A stretch of 64,000 nucleotides of DNA from positions 372,001 through 436,000 of the forward strand of contig NZ_CP072866.1 of assembly GCF_017948245.1 (NCBI RefSeq), in the 5' to 3' direction. This DNA comes from Rhizobium sp. NLR16a. GTDB taxonomy: Bacteria > Pseudomonadota > Alphaproteobacteria > Rhizobiales > Rhizobiaceae. Position 1 is the first letter of the stretch; each line of letters begins with the position of its first letter. The position numbers were made by a program, and so were the translations under genes. Shown here in pieces: positions 38,571 through 54,485 of this stretch. The notes under the pieces were generated by a model that did no database searches, was not told the DNA's origin, and worked only from the letters and a program-made list of their open reading frames with translations.

Positions 38571-40771
38571 ATGTTGAACGCTCGGAACTTCTCGCCGGCA
38601 TCGGACATGATGCGCTCTGGGCGCTGATCGAGGGACGCCATGGCGATCCCTTTTCGATCCTCGGCCCGCATGAAAGCGGCGGCATGACGATCGTGCGCGT
38701 CTATTTGCCGGGTGCCGAAGGCGTCGATCTCATCGAAGCGGCGAGCGGCAGGGTGGTGGCACCCTTCAGCATCGCTCACCCCTCAGGCTTGTTTGCGGCG
38801 GCGATGGGTTCGAGGATGCCCTACCGGTTGCGGATCACATGGCCGGATGGCGAGCAGATCACCGAAGATCCCTATAGTTTCGGACTTCTGCTTGGAGAGC
38901 TCGATCTCCACCTGATCTCCGAGGGCACGCATTATAGCCTGAGCCGGACGCTCGGCGCGGTTGAAATGTCGGTCGACGACGTCGCAGGCGTCCGCTTCGC
39001 CGTCTGGGCGCCGAATGCCCGCCGCGTTTCGGTTGTCGGCGATTTCAACGCCTGGGACGGGCGGCGAAACCCGATGCGGTTGAGGCAGTCCGCCGGCGTC
39101 TGGGAGCTGTTCGTGCCCCGGCTGGCGCCCGGCGAAAGATACAAGTTCGAGATCATCGATCCGCATGGAAACTGTTTGCCGCAGAAGGCCGATCCGGTGG
39201 CGAGAGCGAGCGAAGCTGCCCCGTCCACCGCTTCGATCGTCGCATCGTCGATGCGATTCCGGTGGACTGACGACAATTGGATGAAGGGCCGGTCGCGACA
39301 GCAAAGACTGGAAGGGCCGATCTCCGTCTACGAGGTGCATGCCGGTTCCTGGCTGCGGGAGAATGGCGGGCGGTCGCTCGACTGGGTCGAGCTCAGCCAG
39401 CGGCTCGTTCCCTATGTTCGCGATATGGGATTCACCCATATCGAGCTGCTGCCGATCATGGAACACCCCTTCGGCGGCTCCTGGGGGTATCAGCCGCTCG
39501 GCCTCTTCGCCCCGACCGGCCGTTATGGCACGCCTGAGGATCTCGCCTATTTCATCGACCGCTGCCATGGCGCCGGGATCGGCGTCATCCTCGATTGGGT
39601 GCCGGCTCATTTTCCCACCGACGTCTGGGGGCTCGCCCGCTTCGACGGCACCGCGCTCTACGAACACGAGGATCCGCGTGAAGGCTTTCACCGTGACTGG
39701 AACACGCTGATCTACAATCTCGGCCGCAACGAGGTGAAAGGCTTCCTGATCGCCAGCGCGCTGGAATGGCTCGAACGCTACCATATCGACGGATTGCGCG
39801 TCGATGCCGTCGCCTCGATGCTCTACCGCGACTACAGCCGCAACGAGGGGGAATGGATTCCGAACCGGTATGGCGGCCGTGAGAACCTGGAAGCGGTGGA
39901 ATTCTTCAAGCACCTGAACAGCATCGTCCATGAGCGCTGCCCGCATGCGATGACGATCGCAGAGGAGTCGACCGCTTGGCCCGGCGTCACCAAGCCGCCG
40001 GAAGAGGGTGGGCTCGGTTTCGACATGAAGTGGAACATGGGCTGGATGCATGACAGCCTGAGCTATATCGAGAAGGACCCCGTCCATCGGAGCTACCATC
40101 ACGGCACGATGACCTTCGGCATGATCTATGCCTATTCCGAACGCTTCATTCTGCCGATTTCGCACGACGAGGTGGTCTACGGAAAAGGCTCGCTGCTCGG
40201 CAAGATGCCGGGCGACGAGTGGCAGAAATTCGCCAATCTGCGGAGCTACCTCGCCTTCATGTGGGGCCATCCCGGCAAGAAGCTGATGTTCATGGGAGGC
40301 GAGATCGCTCAGCTCGGCGAGTGGAACCACGACGCCTCAATCAGCTGGGATGTGCTGGATCGGCCCGCGCATGCGGGAATCCAGCGGCTGGTCAAGGATC
40401 TGAACGGCTTCTACAAAGACGAGCCGGCATTGCAGTTCGGCGATTTCCATCACCAAGGCTTCGAATGGGCGGCGGCCGACGACGCGGTGAATTCAGTGCT
40501 CGGCATGCTGCGTTATGCCCCCGATCGCTCGTCCTCGGTTCTCGTCCTCTCGAACTTCACGCCGGTGCCCCGTTACGGCTACAGGATCGGCGTGCCGCAG
40601 GATGGCGTGTGGGTCGAACGGGTCACGACGGATGCGCGCGAATATGGCGGGTCCGGTCTCGTCAACGGCGCAGTGTCGAGCGAACCCGTGGCCGCCCACG
40701 GCAGGCCGCATTCCCTCGCGCTGACACTGCCACCGCTGGCGACGATATTTCTCAAGGGGCCGTCGCCGTGA
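38567..40771 (+). CDS. glgB: 1,4-alpha-glucan branching enzyme
   Basis: This 734-residue enzyme introduces alpha-1,6 branches into glycogen-like glucan. An N-terminal beta domain and a CBM48-type module ([23 protein letters not shown]) come before the GH13 barrel. The nucleophile is D413 in [10 protein letters not shown], the acid is in AEEST (E466/E467), and the third Asp lies in [12 protein letters not shown]. The start at 38567 is the ATG in the ATGA overlap with treS; an in-frame ATG at 38504 would lie inside treS. It completes a GlgE-type glucan operon. A 10-bp inverted repeat overlaps the stop codon and may end transcription. Confidence 0.95.
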   Translation: MNVERSELLAGIGHDALWALIEGRHGDPFSILGPHESGGMTIVRVYLPGAEGVDLIEAASGRVVAPFSIAHPSGLFAAAMGSRMPYRLRITWPDGEQITEDPYSFGLLLGELDLHLISEGTHYSLSRTLGAVEMSVDDVAGVRFAVWAPNARRVSVVGDFNAWDGRRNPMRLRQSAGVWELFVPRLAPGERYKFEIIDPHGNCLPQKADPVARASEAAPSTASIVASSMRFRWTDDNWMKGRSRQQRLEGPISVYEVHAGSWLRENGGRSLDWVELSQRLVPYVRDMGFTHIELLPIMEHPFGGSWGYQPLGLFAPTGRYGTPEDLAYFIDRCHGAGIGVILDWVPAHFPTDVWGLARFDGTALYEHEDPREGFHRDWNTLIYNLGRNEVKGFLIASALEWLERYHIDGLRVDAVASMLYRDYSRNEGEWIPNRYGGRENLEAVEFFKHLNSIVHERCPHAMTIAEESTAWPGVTKPPEEGGLGFDMKWNMGWMHDSLSYIEKDPVHRSYHHGTMTFGMIYAYSERFILPISHDEVVYGKGSLLGKMPGDEWQKFANLRSYLAFMWGHPGKKLMFMGGEIAQLGEWNHDASISWDVLDRPAHAGIQRLVKDLNGFYKDEPALQFGDFHHQGFEWAAADDAVNSVLGMLRYAPDRSSSVLVLSNFTPVPRYGYRIGVPQDGVWVERVTTDAREYGGSGLVNGAVSSEPVAAHGRPHSLALTLPPLATIFLKGPSP

Positions 40772-40789
40772 AAAGGTCTCGGCCCCTTG
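40753..40789. terminator. Hairpin overlapping the glgB stop codon
   Basis: CAAGGGGCCG (40753-40762) and CGGCCCCTTG (40780-40789) are perfect 10-base complements around a 17-base loop that contains the glgB stop. The convergent gene ends four bases later. There is no clear T-run. Confidence 0.5.
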
Positions 40790-40792
40790 CGG

Positions 40793-42421
40793 TCATTCGG
40801 CATGCGGAGCCGGATGAATGAAAGGCCAGGGACTCGCCTCAGATCCCCTTCCAACCGGAACTTCGATGAGAACGGGCTCGTCGAGTGCGAGTGCCTTCTC
40901 CAGCACCTCTCTCAATTCGCCGGGGCTTGTCGCCCGGAAGGATCGGATGCCGAAGCTCTCGCCAAGGACGACGAAATCGGGATTGGTCAGATCCGAGCCG
41001 AGAGTGCGGCCCTTGTAGATCTGCCTCTGGTCGCGCAGCACATTGCCGTAGGCTGAATTGTTGAAGACGATGGCGACGACGGCGATCTTGTGCTGGACGG
41101 CTGTGGCAAGTTCCTGGACGCCGAACATGAAGCCGCCATCGCCCGAAACGGAGACCACTGCCTTATCGGGATGGGCGACTTTCACGCCCAAGGCGGTGTT
41201 GAAGCCGAAACCGAGATTGTCCTGATAGCCGCATGTCACGTATTGGCGAGGGCCGTAGGTCGGGAAGGCAAAGCGGGCGGCAAAGCCAGTCTGGCTGATT
41301 TCCTCGACGAAGAAGCCGTCTTTCGGCAGGGCCTCGCGAATGGCTTCGAGATAGCCAAGCTGTGGCTGCACCGCCGAGAAACGAGATCTTGCTTCTTCAT
41401 TGAGTTCGGCAAATTTGTGCCTGCGATCCCCTCGGAAGTACCCCGCCAGCGCGTCGGTAAGAGCCTGGGCCCCATCCTTGGCGTCCGAGACGATGCCGAC
41501 ATCCGGCTTGAGACGGACCATCTCGGTCGGATCGATATCGATGCGGATGATCTTGAGCCCCTTGGGAAGCCACTTCCAGCGCATGAACTGCAATTCGAGC
41601 CTGCTGCCGATCCCGATCAGCACGTCGACCTTCTTCCAGTATTCATAGGCGGCCACGAAATTCATATAGTTCGGATGGTCGTCGCGCACGATGCCCTTGC
41701 CGGAGCGATGCGATGTCACCGGCGCCTGCAGCAATTCCGCTAACGCGGCGATCTCCGCGCCGGCATCCACCGCGCCGCCGCCGACCATGATCATCGGATT
41801 GCTTGCGCTTGATATCAGTGCTGCCGCGGCTGCGATCTGATCGGGATCGACGGTTGGATGAGGCGCTCTCGCGCCAACGGGAATGTCGATTTCAGGGCCG
41901 GATTGTCCGAACACGTCCCAAGGGGCTTCGACCGCTCCCGGGCCCTGGCGGCCGGAGAGCATCTTGCCGACGACCGCCGCCATGACCGGACCGGCTTCGG
42001 ACTGATGGTTGATGCGTTCTGCCGCCTTGGTAATCCCGCGCATCGTCGCAAGCTGATCCGGCAGTTCGTGCAGCTGTCCTCTGCCTCGGCCGATGAGGTG
42101 CGACATGATGTTGCCGGTGATGCAGAGCACCGGCGCGTTGGCGCCGTAAGCGGTGCAGAGGGCGGCGCCCGAATTGAGAACGCCCGGGCCGGGCACGACG
42201 GTATAGGCACCGATCCTGCCGGTGGATTTGGCATAGCCGTAGGCCATGTAGGCCGCGCCCTGTTCATGCCGGGTGTGGATGAACCGGATCTTGTCGCCGG
42301 CGTCGTAGAGGGCATCGTTGAAATCGTACATGTGGGCGCCGGGGATGCCGAAGACTGTATCGATCCCATGGGCGACAAGCGATCGGGTGATCGCCTGGCC
42401 GGTCGTTTCTTTCCTGTTCAT
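40793..42421 (-). CDS. Thiamine diphosphate-dependent enzyme (acetolactate synthase/decarboxylase-like)
   Basis: This 542-residue protein has the three-domain order of the acetolactate synthase superfamily. The N-terminal pyrimidine-binding domain has the catalytic Glu in HTRHEQGAAYMAYGYAK. A central domain follows, then the C-terminal diphosphate domain with GDGGFMFGVQELATAVQHKIAVVAIVFNNSAYG, the GDG...NN metal motif. Members include synthases, oxidases and 2-oxo acid decarboxylases, so specificity is uncertain. The aromatic aminotransferase immediately upstream would make aryl-2-oxo acids, so decarboxylation or carboligation of such acids is plausible (inference). It lies 25 bases after the aminotransferase, in the same operon and under likely Lrp/AsnC control. 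It ends four bases from the glgB terminator stem. Confidence 0.85.
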   Translation of the reverse strand: MNRKETTGQAITRSLVAHGIDTVFGIPGAHMYDFNDALYDAGDKIRFIHTRHEQGAAYMAYGYAKSTGRIGAYTVVPGPGVLNSGAALCTAYGANAPVLCITGNIMSHLIGRGRGQLHELPDQLATMRGITKAAERINHQSEAGPVMAAVVGKMLSGRQGPGAVEAPWDVFGQSGPEIDIPVGARAPHPTVDPDQIAAAAALISSASNPMIMVGGGAVDAGAEIAALAELLQAPVTSHRSGKGIVRDDHPNYMNFVAAYEYWKKVDVLIGIGSRLELQFMRWKWLPKGLKIIRIDIDPTEMVRLKPDVGIVSDAKDGAQALTDALAGYFRGDRRHKFAELNEEARSRFSAVQPQLGYLEAIREALPKDGFFVEEISQTGFAARFAFPTYGPRQYVTCGYQDNLGFGFNTALGVKVAHPDKAVVSVSGDGGFMFGVQELATAVQHKIAVVAIVFNNSAYGNVLRDQRQIYKGRTLGSDLTNPDFVVLGESFGIRSFRATSPGELREVLEKALALDEPVLIEVPVGRGSEASPWPFIHPAPHAE

Positions 42422-42446
42422 TCAAAGGCTCCAATGGTGCGATCGG

Positions 42447-43625
42447 TTATGATTTCAGGCAGCCTTCGGCCCGGAGCGCCGCGACGATGGCGCCGGCATC
42501 GGCGGGCTGCATGCCGGCAAGGTTCATGCGCCCGGAATCCGCCATGTAGATGCCGTGGTTTGCCCTGAGCGCGACCGCCGTTTCCTTGCGCATGGAGAGA
42601 TTGGAAAACAGGCCGCGCTGACGGCTGATGAAAGCCAGTTCGGGCGAGGCAGCAGCCAGCGCCGCGCGATTGCCGTTGATGCGCTCGCACATCTCTTCGA
42701 GTTCGGCGCGCCACATTGCCGTCATTTCCGGGTTTTCGAGAATGGCCCTGACGATGGCGGCCCCATGATCCGGCGGCATGGACCAGTTGACGCGGGCAAG
42801 CGCCGCCATGTTGCTTTCCGCCTTTCTGGCGTCATCGGCATGGCGAGCCACGACACACAGCGCGCCGACGCGTTCGCGATAGAGGCCGAAGTTCTTGTCG
42901 CAGGAATAGGCGATCAGCGCTTCCTCGACCGCATCGAGGATTATGCGCGTCGGTGCTGCATCTTGTTCAAGACCGTCGCCGAGCCCCTGATAGGCAAGAT
43001 CGATGAAGGGCACGAGCCTGTGCGCAACGAGAAGTTGGGTAATCTCTCGCCACTGTTCCACGGTAAAATCGATACCCGTGGGATTATGGCAGCAACCGTG
43101 AAGCAGCACGACGTCGCCTTCCCCGGCGGAAGACAAAGCGGAGACCACGCTTTCGAACGTCACCTGCTGTGACGTCAGGTCGACGAAGGCATATTCCTTT
43201 ACGTCCAAGCGTGCCGAAGCGAAGATCGGTGCATGGTTAGGCCAGCTCGGCGTTCCCAAGAGAACCTTTGCCGATGGATTTGCCGTTTGGATGAGTTCCG
43301 CGCCGAGACGGAGCGCGCCGCTGCCGCCCGGCGTCTGAATGCCGGCGAGCCGTTGGGCGAATTTCGGCGAGTTGCCGAAGATGATCGGCTCAAGCAGGCG
43401 CACGAATTGCAGATCACCCTCGGGGCCGAGATATTTCTTGCTGTCCTGGGTCTCCAGGAGAAACTGCTCCGCCGCCTTGACGGCCCGCATGACGGGCGTG
43501 CGTCCCATGGCATCGCGATAGACGCCGACGCCGAGGTCGATCTTTCCGGGACGATCGTCGGCCTGGAAGGCTTTGATGAGCGCGAGCAGGCTATCGGCCG
43601 GCCGGCTGTTCAGTTGGTCAAACAC
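42447..43625 (-). CDS. Aromatic/aspartate-type aminotransferase (class I, PLP)
   Basis: This 392-residue enzyme has the pattern of TyrB/AspC aminotransferases: MFDQLNSRPADSLLALIKAF at the start, VGVYRDAMG, HGCCHNPTGIDF, the PLP-lysine site SCDKNFGLYRERVG, and LSMRKETAVAL near the end with the substrate-binding GLFSN before it. The start is the GTG at 43625 because GGAGG lies five bases upstream and family members usually begin MFD/MFE; a longer frame begins at an ATG at 43643. It transfers the amino group of aromatic or acidic amino acids to 2-oxoglutarate. It heads an operon with the ThDP enzyme and faces a divergent Lrp/AsnC regulator. Confidence 0.9.
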   Translation of the reverse strand: MFDQLNSRPADSLLALIKAFQADDRPGKIDLGVGVYRDAMGRTPVMRAVKAAEQFLLETQDSKKYLGPEGDLQFVRLLEPIIFGNSPKFAQRLAGIQTPGGSGALRLGAELIQTANPSAKVLLGTPSWPNHAPIFASARLDVKEYAFVDLTSQQVTFESVVSALSSAGEGDVVLLHGCCHNPTGIDFTVEQWREITQLLVAHRLVPFIDLAYQGLGDGLEQDAAPTRIILDAVEEALIAYSCDKNFGLYRERVGALCVVARHADDARKAESNMAALARVNWSMPPDHGAAIVRAILENPEMTAMWRAELEEMCERINGNRAALAAASPELAFISRQRGLFSNLSMRKETAVALRANHGIYMADSGRMNLAGMQPADAGAIVAALRAEGCLKS

Positions 43626-43680
43626 TGTCACCTCCACTTGCATGTCAGAGGCCGAAGATTAACGGAACTATCGCGACGAA

Positions 43681-43753
43681 TTTCTGCGATTATCTTCCTG
43701 TTTAAGCGTAATTGTGCAGATAATCTGCGTCAAATCGGTATAATACGCAGAAA
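43681..43753. promoter_or_regulatory. Three-part Lrp/AsnC operator region
   Basis: A perfect 13-bp palindrome GCAGAT-A-ATCTGC lies at 43716-43728. It is flanked by TTTCTGCG at 43681-43688 and its complement CGCAGAAA at 43746-43753, placed almost symmetrically. All contain CTGC/GCAG cores. They fill the divergent region between aminotransferase and Lrp-like genes, as expected for octameric Lrp wrapping. Confidence 0.65.
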
Positions 43754-43772
43754 CTCACCGCAATCGAGGCCG

Positions 43773-44246
43773 ATGACCATGCTGGACCCATTTGATATCA
43801 AACTGCTCGCCGCTCTCCAGCAGAACAGCGAACTGACGCAGAGCGAACTCTCTCAGAAGGTCAATCTCTCGGCGACCCAATGCGCCCGCCGTTTGGAAAG
43901 GCTGCGCAATGAGCAATATATTCAGAGCGTCGTCGCCATCCTCAATCCGGTGAAGCTGGGTTTCACCGTCGTCGCGCATACGCTCGTCAGCCTTCGCGCG
44001 CATACAGAAGGCGGAAACGAGCGGCTCCATCGTTTCATCGAGACTGCGCCGGAGATCCTGGAATGTTATTCGCAGACGGGTGACGCCGACTTTCTGATGA
44101 AGGTCATGACGCGCGACCTCGACCATCTCAGCCAGTTTCTCGAAAGAATGATCCGGGTCACCGACAATCTGGCGTCGGTGAAATCGAGCATCGTCCTGAA
44201 GACGATCAAAAAAACGACCGCTCTGCCGCTGCAGATCGTGACGTGA
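43773..44246 (+). CDS. Lrp/AsnC-family transcriptional regulator
   Basis: This 157-residue protein has the N-terminal helix-turn-helix (DIKLLAALQQNSELTQSELSQKVNLSATQCARRLERLRNEQYIQSVVAIL) and the C-terminal RAM/effector domain (FTVVAHTLVSLRAH, then PEILECYSQTGDADFLMKVMTRDLDHLSQFLE). The effector motif GDADFLMKV is the amino-acid-binding turn. It is divergent from the aminotransferase-ThDP operon and likely responds to an amino acid that this operon catabolises. A GAGG ribosome site lies three bases before the ATG at 43773 and nine before that at 43779, so either may be used. The open frame extends far upstream without other support. Confidence 0.92.
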   Translation: MTMLDPFDIKLLAALQQNSELTQSELSQKVNLSATQCARRLERLRNEQYIQSVVAILNPVKLGFTVVAHTLVSLRAHTEGGNERLHRFIETAPEILECYSQTGDADFLMKVMTRDLDHLSQFLERMIRVTDNLASVKSSIVLKTIKKTTALPLQIVT

Positions 44247-44264
44247 GGGCGGCTCCGGCCGCTT

Positions 44265-45026
44265 TCACCTGAGATAATGGATATGCGGGCGCGAATGATG
44301 GGGTGAAGCTTCGATGCGGGCTTCGACCGAAAAGACTTCGCGCAGCAGTTTCTCGCTCAACACGTCCTCTGGCGCGCCGGAGGCGACGATCCTGCCCTGC
44401 TGCATTATAATAAGCTCATCGCAGAACATGGCGGCATGGTTGAGATCGTGCAGCGCGACGATGCTGGTGATCGGCAGGCCGGAAACGAGCCGCATTAGGC
44501 CGATCTGGTGCTGAATGTCGAGATGATTTGTCGGTTCGTCGAGGATCAGCTCCTGCGGCGATTGGGCAAGCGCCCTGGCGATATGGGTGCGCTGCTTTTC
44601 GCCGCCCGACAGGCTCTGCCAGCGCTCGTCGCGCTTTTCGGCCATGCCGGCGCGTGCGAGTGCGGCCTCGACCGCCTCTTCGTCGGCTCTCGTCCAGCCC
44701 GAGAACATCGACCGGTGCGGGAAGCGGCCGAGCTTGACGACGTCGACGACCTTGAGGTTGGCGTTCGTCGTCGCGTGCTGCTCGACGAAGGCGATGCGCC
44801 GGGCGATCGACCGGCGGCTGATGGTACCGATATCGCTACCGGCGAGGATGACGCGACCCGAATGCGGCCGCTTCAGGCCGGCGAGAAGCCGCAGCAGCGA
44901 GGTCTTGCCCGAGCCGTTTGGCCCGAGCAGGCCGAGCATCCGGCCGGGCTGCGCCTCCATGGAAACACCGTCCAGAATGGTCTTCCTGCCAATTTTCCAG
45001 GTGAGGTTGTCAGCCTTGATGCTCAT
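44265..45026 (-). CDS. Metal-chelate (siderophore/haem/cobalamin) ABC transporter ATPase
   Basis: This 253-residue ATPase of the FecE/BtuD class has Walker A GPNGSGKT, signature LSGGEKQR and Walker B LILDEPTNHLD, followed by VALHDLNHA. It overlaps the permease gene by four bases and ends the operon. Between it and the convergent Lrp gene is only an 18-base gap with a small GC hairpin (44249-44262). It would power import of an iron-siderophore or related chelate across the inner membrane. Confidence 0.93.
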   Translation of the reverse strand: MSIKADNLTWKIGRKTILDGVSMEAQPGRMLGLLGPNGSGKTSLLRLLAGLKRPHSGRVILAGSDIGTISRRSIARRIAFVEQHATTNANLKVVDVVKLGRFPHRSMFSGWTRADEEAVEAALARAGMAEKRDERWQSLSGGEKQRTHIARALAQSPQELILDEPTNHLDIQHQIGLMRLVSGLPITSIVALHDLNHAAMFCDELIIMQQGRIVASGAPEDVLSEKLLREVFSVEARIEASPHHSRPHIHYLR

Positions 45027-46063
45027 GGCGCGCGCTGGAACCGGTAGAGGATGATTGAGAAGAAGGGCACGCCCACCAGCGCCGTGACGACGCCAATCGG
45101 CAGGATCTGGTTGGGAATGAGGGCGCGCGCGGCAATGTCTGCGAGCACCATGAAGATCGCTCCCGCGATGGCGCAGGCCGGCAGGAGACGGATATGCAGC
45201 GGCCCGACGACGAAGCGGGCGACATGCGGCACGACGAGGCCGACGAACCCGATCGAGCCGACCATGCTGACGATCGTCGCCGTCATCATCGCGGTCAGCG
45301 CGAAGAGCGCCATTCTGGCGCGGCTGACATTGACGCCGAGCGAGGACGCCGCTTCGTCGCCGAAAGCGAAGGCGTCGAGCACGCGGGCGTAGAACAGACA
45401 GGCGGCGAGGCCGAAACCGACGACGATCGAGACCAGCGCGAATTCCGGCCAGCGCACGCCGCTGAAGCTGCCGAGCAGCCAGAACATGACGTCGCGGGCC
45501 TGTTGCGCGTTGGCCGAGGTGGTGACGATATAGGAGGTGGAGGCGTTGAAGAGCTGCGATGCGGCGACACCGGCAAGGATGGTGCGGTCCGCGCCGCCGC
45601 GCGTGCCGTTCGACAGCAGCGCCACGAAGAAGAAGGCCGCGAAGGCGCCGGCGAAGGCGCCTGCCGAGAGCGATACAGCGCCCGCGCCGACGCCCAAGAT
45701 GACGATCGCGACGGCGCCGGTGGAGGCTCCGGCGGAGATGCCGAGCACATAGGGTTCGGCCAGCGGATTGCGCAGCAGCGACTGCATGATGGCGCCCGAC
45801 AGCGCCAGCCCCGCGCCGCAGAAGGCGGCGACGAGCGCGCGGCTGAGCCGATAGTCCCAGATGACGGTCTCATGGATGCGGTTCAGCTCGACCGCGGTCC
45901 AGCCGAGCCGGTTGGTGACGGCCGAAAAAGTGGTCGCAAGCGGGATCGGCAGGTCGCCGATCCCGACGCTGACGCCAATGGCGACAGCGATGAGGCAGAG
46001 GGAAGCGAGCAGCAGTGCGGTGACCGCTCCCAGCCGCCGGAAGAGACGGCCTGCGTTGGTCAC
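45023..46063 (-). CDS. Metal-chelate ABC transporter permease (FecCD family)
   Basis: This 346-residue protein has about ten hydrophobic segments and the FecCD/BtuC pattern, with RLSRALVAAFCGAGLALSGAIMQSLLRNPLAEPYVLGISAGAS and GSIGFVGLVVPHVARFVVGP. The long frame extends to 46327, but the GTG at 46063 overlaps the binding-protein stop (GTGA) and gives the normal family length, so it is taken as the start. A single permease gene implies a homodimer, as in BtuC2D2. The substrate is not decided. Confidence 0.92.
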   Translation of the reverse strand: MTNAGRLFRRLGAVTALLLASLCLIAVAIGVSVGIGDLPIPLATTFSAVTNRLGWTAVELNRIHETVIWDYRLSRALVAAFCGAGLALSGAIMQSLLRNPLAEPYVLGISAGASTGAVAIVILGVGAGAVSLSAGAFAGAFAAFFFVALLSNGTRGGADRTILAGVAASQLFNASTSYIVTTSANAQQARDVMFWLLGSFSGVRWPEFALVSIVVGFGLAACLFYARVLDAFAFGDEAASSLGVNVSRARMALFALTAMMTATIVSMVGSIGFVGLVVPHVARFVVGPLHIRLLPACAIAGAIFMVLADIAARALIPNQILPIGVVTALVGVPFFSIILYRFQRAP

Positions 46064-47085
46064 TTCAGCAGACCAAGGGCCTTCAATTGCTCGGCAACCT
46101 GCTCGGCGCCGTAGATCGTGCGGATGGTCGGATTCATCGCCTGGCCGTCCATCACGACGAGAGCCTTGTTCTTGACGGCCGGGATCTGGCTGACGGCCGG
46201 ATCGGTGTTCAGGAAGTTGATCTTGGCCTCGGGCTTGTCGAGCTCCCAGCGGTTGCGGTCGAGGCTGGCGACGACGATGACGGCGGGATTGGAGGCGATG
46301 ATGCCTTCCCAGCCGACGGTCGGCCATTCGGCGTCCGCGGTGATCGCATTGTGGCCGCCAAGCAGGTCGGCGATGAAGCCGGAAGCGCTGTACTTGCCGC
46401 CGACATAGGCATCGGCCGAGGGGCTGGGGCTGGAGAACCAGAAAACGTAGGAGAGGTTCTGGCCGTCCTTGGCAACGCTGCCGCGGAGCTTGGCTTCACG
46501 CGCCTTGAAATCGGCGATCAGCGCCTGGCCGCGATCGGCGACATCGAAAATCTGCGAGAGTTCGTCGATCTCCCTGTAGAGCAGATCCATGTTCCATGGC
46601 TCGCCGCGGCTGCCGTACTGGTCCTTGACATCCTTGGTGCTGAGGCAGGTGCTCGGCGAGAGATAGGTTGAAACGCCGACCTTGTCGAAATCCTCGCGCT
46701 TGGCGATCTTGCTGTTCGGGCCGACGAGGCTCGGCAGGGCGACGGCCACGAAATCGGGATTTTCGGCAAGCATGGATTCGAAGGTCGGCATCTCCACGGT
46801 GAGGAGCTTGACCTTGGCATTGGCTTCGGCGAGTTGCGGCAGGACCTTGCTCGGCCAGAAGGCGGTGCCGACCATCTTGTCCTGGAGGCCGAGCAGCAGC
46901 AGGATTTCCGCGCTGTTCTGCCCAAGCCCGATCGCCCGCTCGGGCGCTTTCTTGAAGGTCACCTGCGCGCCGCAGTTTTCGAGCGTCAGCGGGTAGGTTG
47001 TCGAACCGGCGAATGACGGGGCTGCGGCAAGGCCGATCAGGGCGGAGAGGCCGCAGGCGGCCAGAAGTGATTTGAGGCTGGTCAC
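46060..47085 (-). CDS. Metal-chelate ABC transporter substrate-binding protein
   Basis: This 341-residue periplasmic protein has a signal peptide (residues 1-26, ending SFA) and the type III two-lobe fold joined by a long helix, typical of siderophore, haem and B12 binders (APERAIGLGQNSAEILLLLGLQDKMVGT and WEGIIASNPAVIVVASLDRN). It starts with GTG. It leads an operon with permease and ATPase. No TonB-dependent receptor lies beside it. The upstream 160 bases hold no recognisable cobalamin riboswitch and no clear iron box, so neither iron nor B12 control is shown by sequence. Confidence 0.9.
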   Translation of the reverse strand: MTSLKSLLAACGLSALIGLAAAPSFAGSTTYPLTLENCGAQVTFKKAPERAIGLGQNSAEILLLLGLQDKMVGTAFWPSKVLPQLAEANAKVKLLTVEMPTFESMLAENPDFVAVALPSLVGPNSKIAKREDFDKVGVSTYLSPSTCLSTKDVKDQYGSRGEPWNMDLLYREIDELSQIFDVADRGQALIADFKAREAKLRGSVAKDGQNLSYVFWFSSPSPSADAYVGGKYSASGFIADLLGGHNAITADAEWPTVGWEGIIASNPAVIVVASLDRNRWELDKPEAKINFLNTDPAVSQIPAVKNKALVVMDGQAMNPTIRTIYGAEQVAEQLKALGLLK

Positions 47086-47246
47086 GAAGAAAATCCCGGT
47101 GCGTGAATATATGCGGCCGGGGTATAGCCACAGGAACGATCGGAAAACAAGACAAAAAAGATCAACTTATCGCAAAAATCGACGGCACTGAACATTGCCG
47201 CCGGAACAGTGCTCGCCGGTGTCGAGCGAAAAGCCTTCGAACATGA

Positions 47247-47528
47247 TTAGCTGAGCTTGCCCACAAGCTTGGCATAGTCCGAAAAAGTGGCGCCTTCGCC
47301 TTTTCCGCCGGCTTCGCCGGCAAGCTGCAGTACGCGGATCGGAAATAGGATTGCCGCCAAGTTGGCGCCGGACAGCTCGTGGTCATCGTCTTCCTCAATC
47401 GCCTTTTGAGCTTTCGAGAGCGCGGCGTCGATCTCGCCGCGCGTGAGCAGTTCCTTTTCCACGATGGCGTCGAATATCGAGGCCATCGCCATGATCAGGC
47501 CTTTGAGCTGCAGATTGGCGGTATTCAT
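47247..47528 (-). CDS. Small protein of unknown function, stress-linked operon
   Basis: This 93-residue protein (MNTANLQLKGLIMAMASIFDAI) is mostly helical and acidic in its middle (EEDDDHELSGANLAAILF), with no signal peptide. I recognise no named domain. A GGGAG ribosome site lies five bases before the ATG. It is the second gene after the EcfG-type promoter at 48031-48056, 26 bases downstream of the first, so a role in the general stress response is inferred. Confidence 0.7.
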   Translation of the reverse strand: MNTANLQLKGLIMAMASIFDAIVEKELLTRGEIDAALSKAQKAIEEDDDHELSGANLAAILFPIRVLQLAGEAGGKGEGATFSDYAKLVGKLS

Positions 47529-47554
47529 GAGAACTCCCAGGTGAAGAAAGGATC

Positions 47555-48007
47555 CTAGTCTGGCTCGACGGGCCGGATTGTTTCGACCGAGACCGTACCC
47601 TCGAGTATACCGCGCTTTATATCATGTCTGTTCCGATCGATCTCTATCACGGTGTAGAGTTTATCGTCGCGAAAGGCGCTAGCATTGGCGGTCGTGACGT
47701 CCTCGGCGGGCGCCGCATCGACTTCCATGAAATCGAGTTCTCGTGCGGCCGCGACGATCCTGGCATCGCCTGGCGTTCGGGCGGCCACGACGATCGTGCC
47801 GTGATTGGTGGCATTGCCCCATCTGGGATCATCGGGTTTCGCAATCGGTTCCAGCCGATAGATGTTGAGCACCTCGCCGCCGGCCTCTGGCGATGCCTCC
47901 GCGGCGGCATCCTGCATCTGCGCCTGACTCTCGACCGAGCGCCCGAAGGTCGTCGGGCTGATCGCGTTGTTGATCTCGTCTTTGCCTGTCCTTGAGACGT
48001 TCGACAT
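47555..48007 (-). CDS. Hypothetical hydrophilic protein under an EcfG-type promoter
   Basis: This 150-residue acidic protein starts at the ATG at 48007, preceded by GGAG; a longer in-frame start at 48067 lies within the promoter region. Residues 1-55 are low complexity ([20 protein letters not shown]). The rest has a possible small alpha/beta domain ([31 protein letters not shown] and [30 protein letters not shown]). I do not recognise the family. The upstream box at 48031-48056 fits EcfG. Confidence 0.75.
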   Translation of the reverse strand: MSNVSRTGKDEINNAISPTTFGRSVESQAQMQDAAAEASPEAGGEVLNIYRLEPIAKPDDPRWGNATNHGTIVVAARTPGDARIVAAARELDFMEVDAAPAEDVTTANASAFRDDKLYTVIEIDRNRHDIKRGILEGTVSVETIRPVEPD

Positions 48008-48030
48008 GTCGCTCTCCTTGTCAGGGCGGA

Positions 48031-48056
48031 AACGACGGGCGGCGGGAAACTGTTCC
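48031..48056 (-). promoter_or_regulatory. EcfG-type promoter
   Basis: On the minus strand GGAAC (48052-48056) and CGTT (48031-48034) are separated by 17 bases. This is a perfect match to both elements of the EcfG consensus. The start codon of the small protein at 48007 is 23 bases downstream. Confidence 0.75.
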
Positions 48057-48175
48057 CGCGCAGGCAAAGTTTGGGCGTTGACGATGGGTTAGGCCTATCT
48101 CTGCAACCCTGCCGCACACCCATACCCTTTTTCCAGCCGAGCACTAGTTACCTTCTGTCGAATAAGGGGGATTCC

Positions 48176-54475
<6,300 letters not shown>

Positions 54476-54485
54476 GGATCCGGTC

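Noticed and set aside
47086..47246. Cobalamin riboswitch or iron-responsive box near the metal-chelate importer
   Set aside because: No B12-box core or clear iron-regulator dyad could be found.
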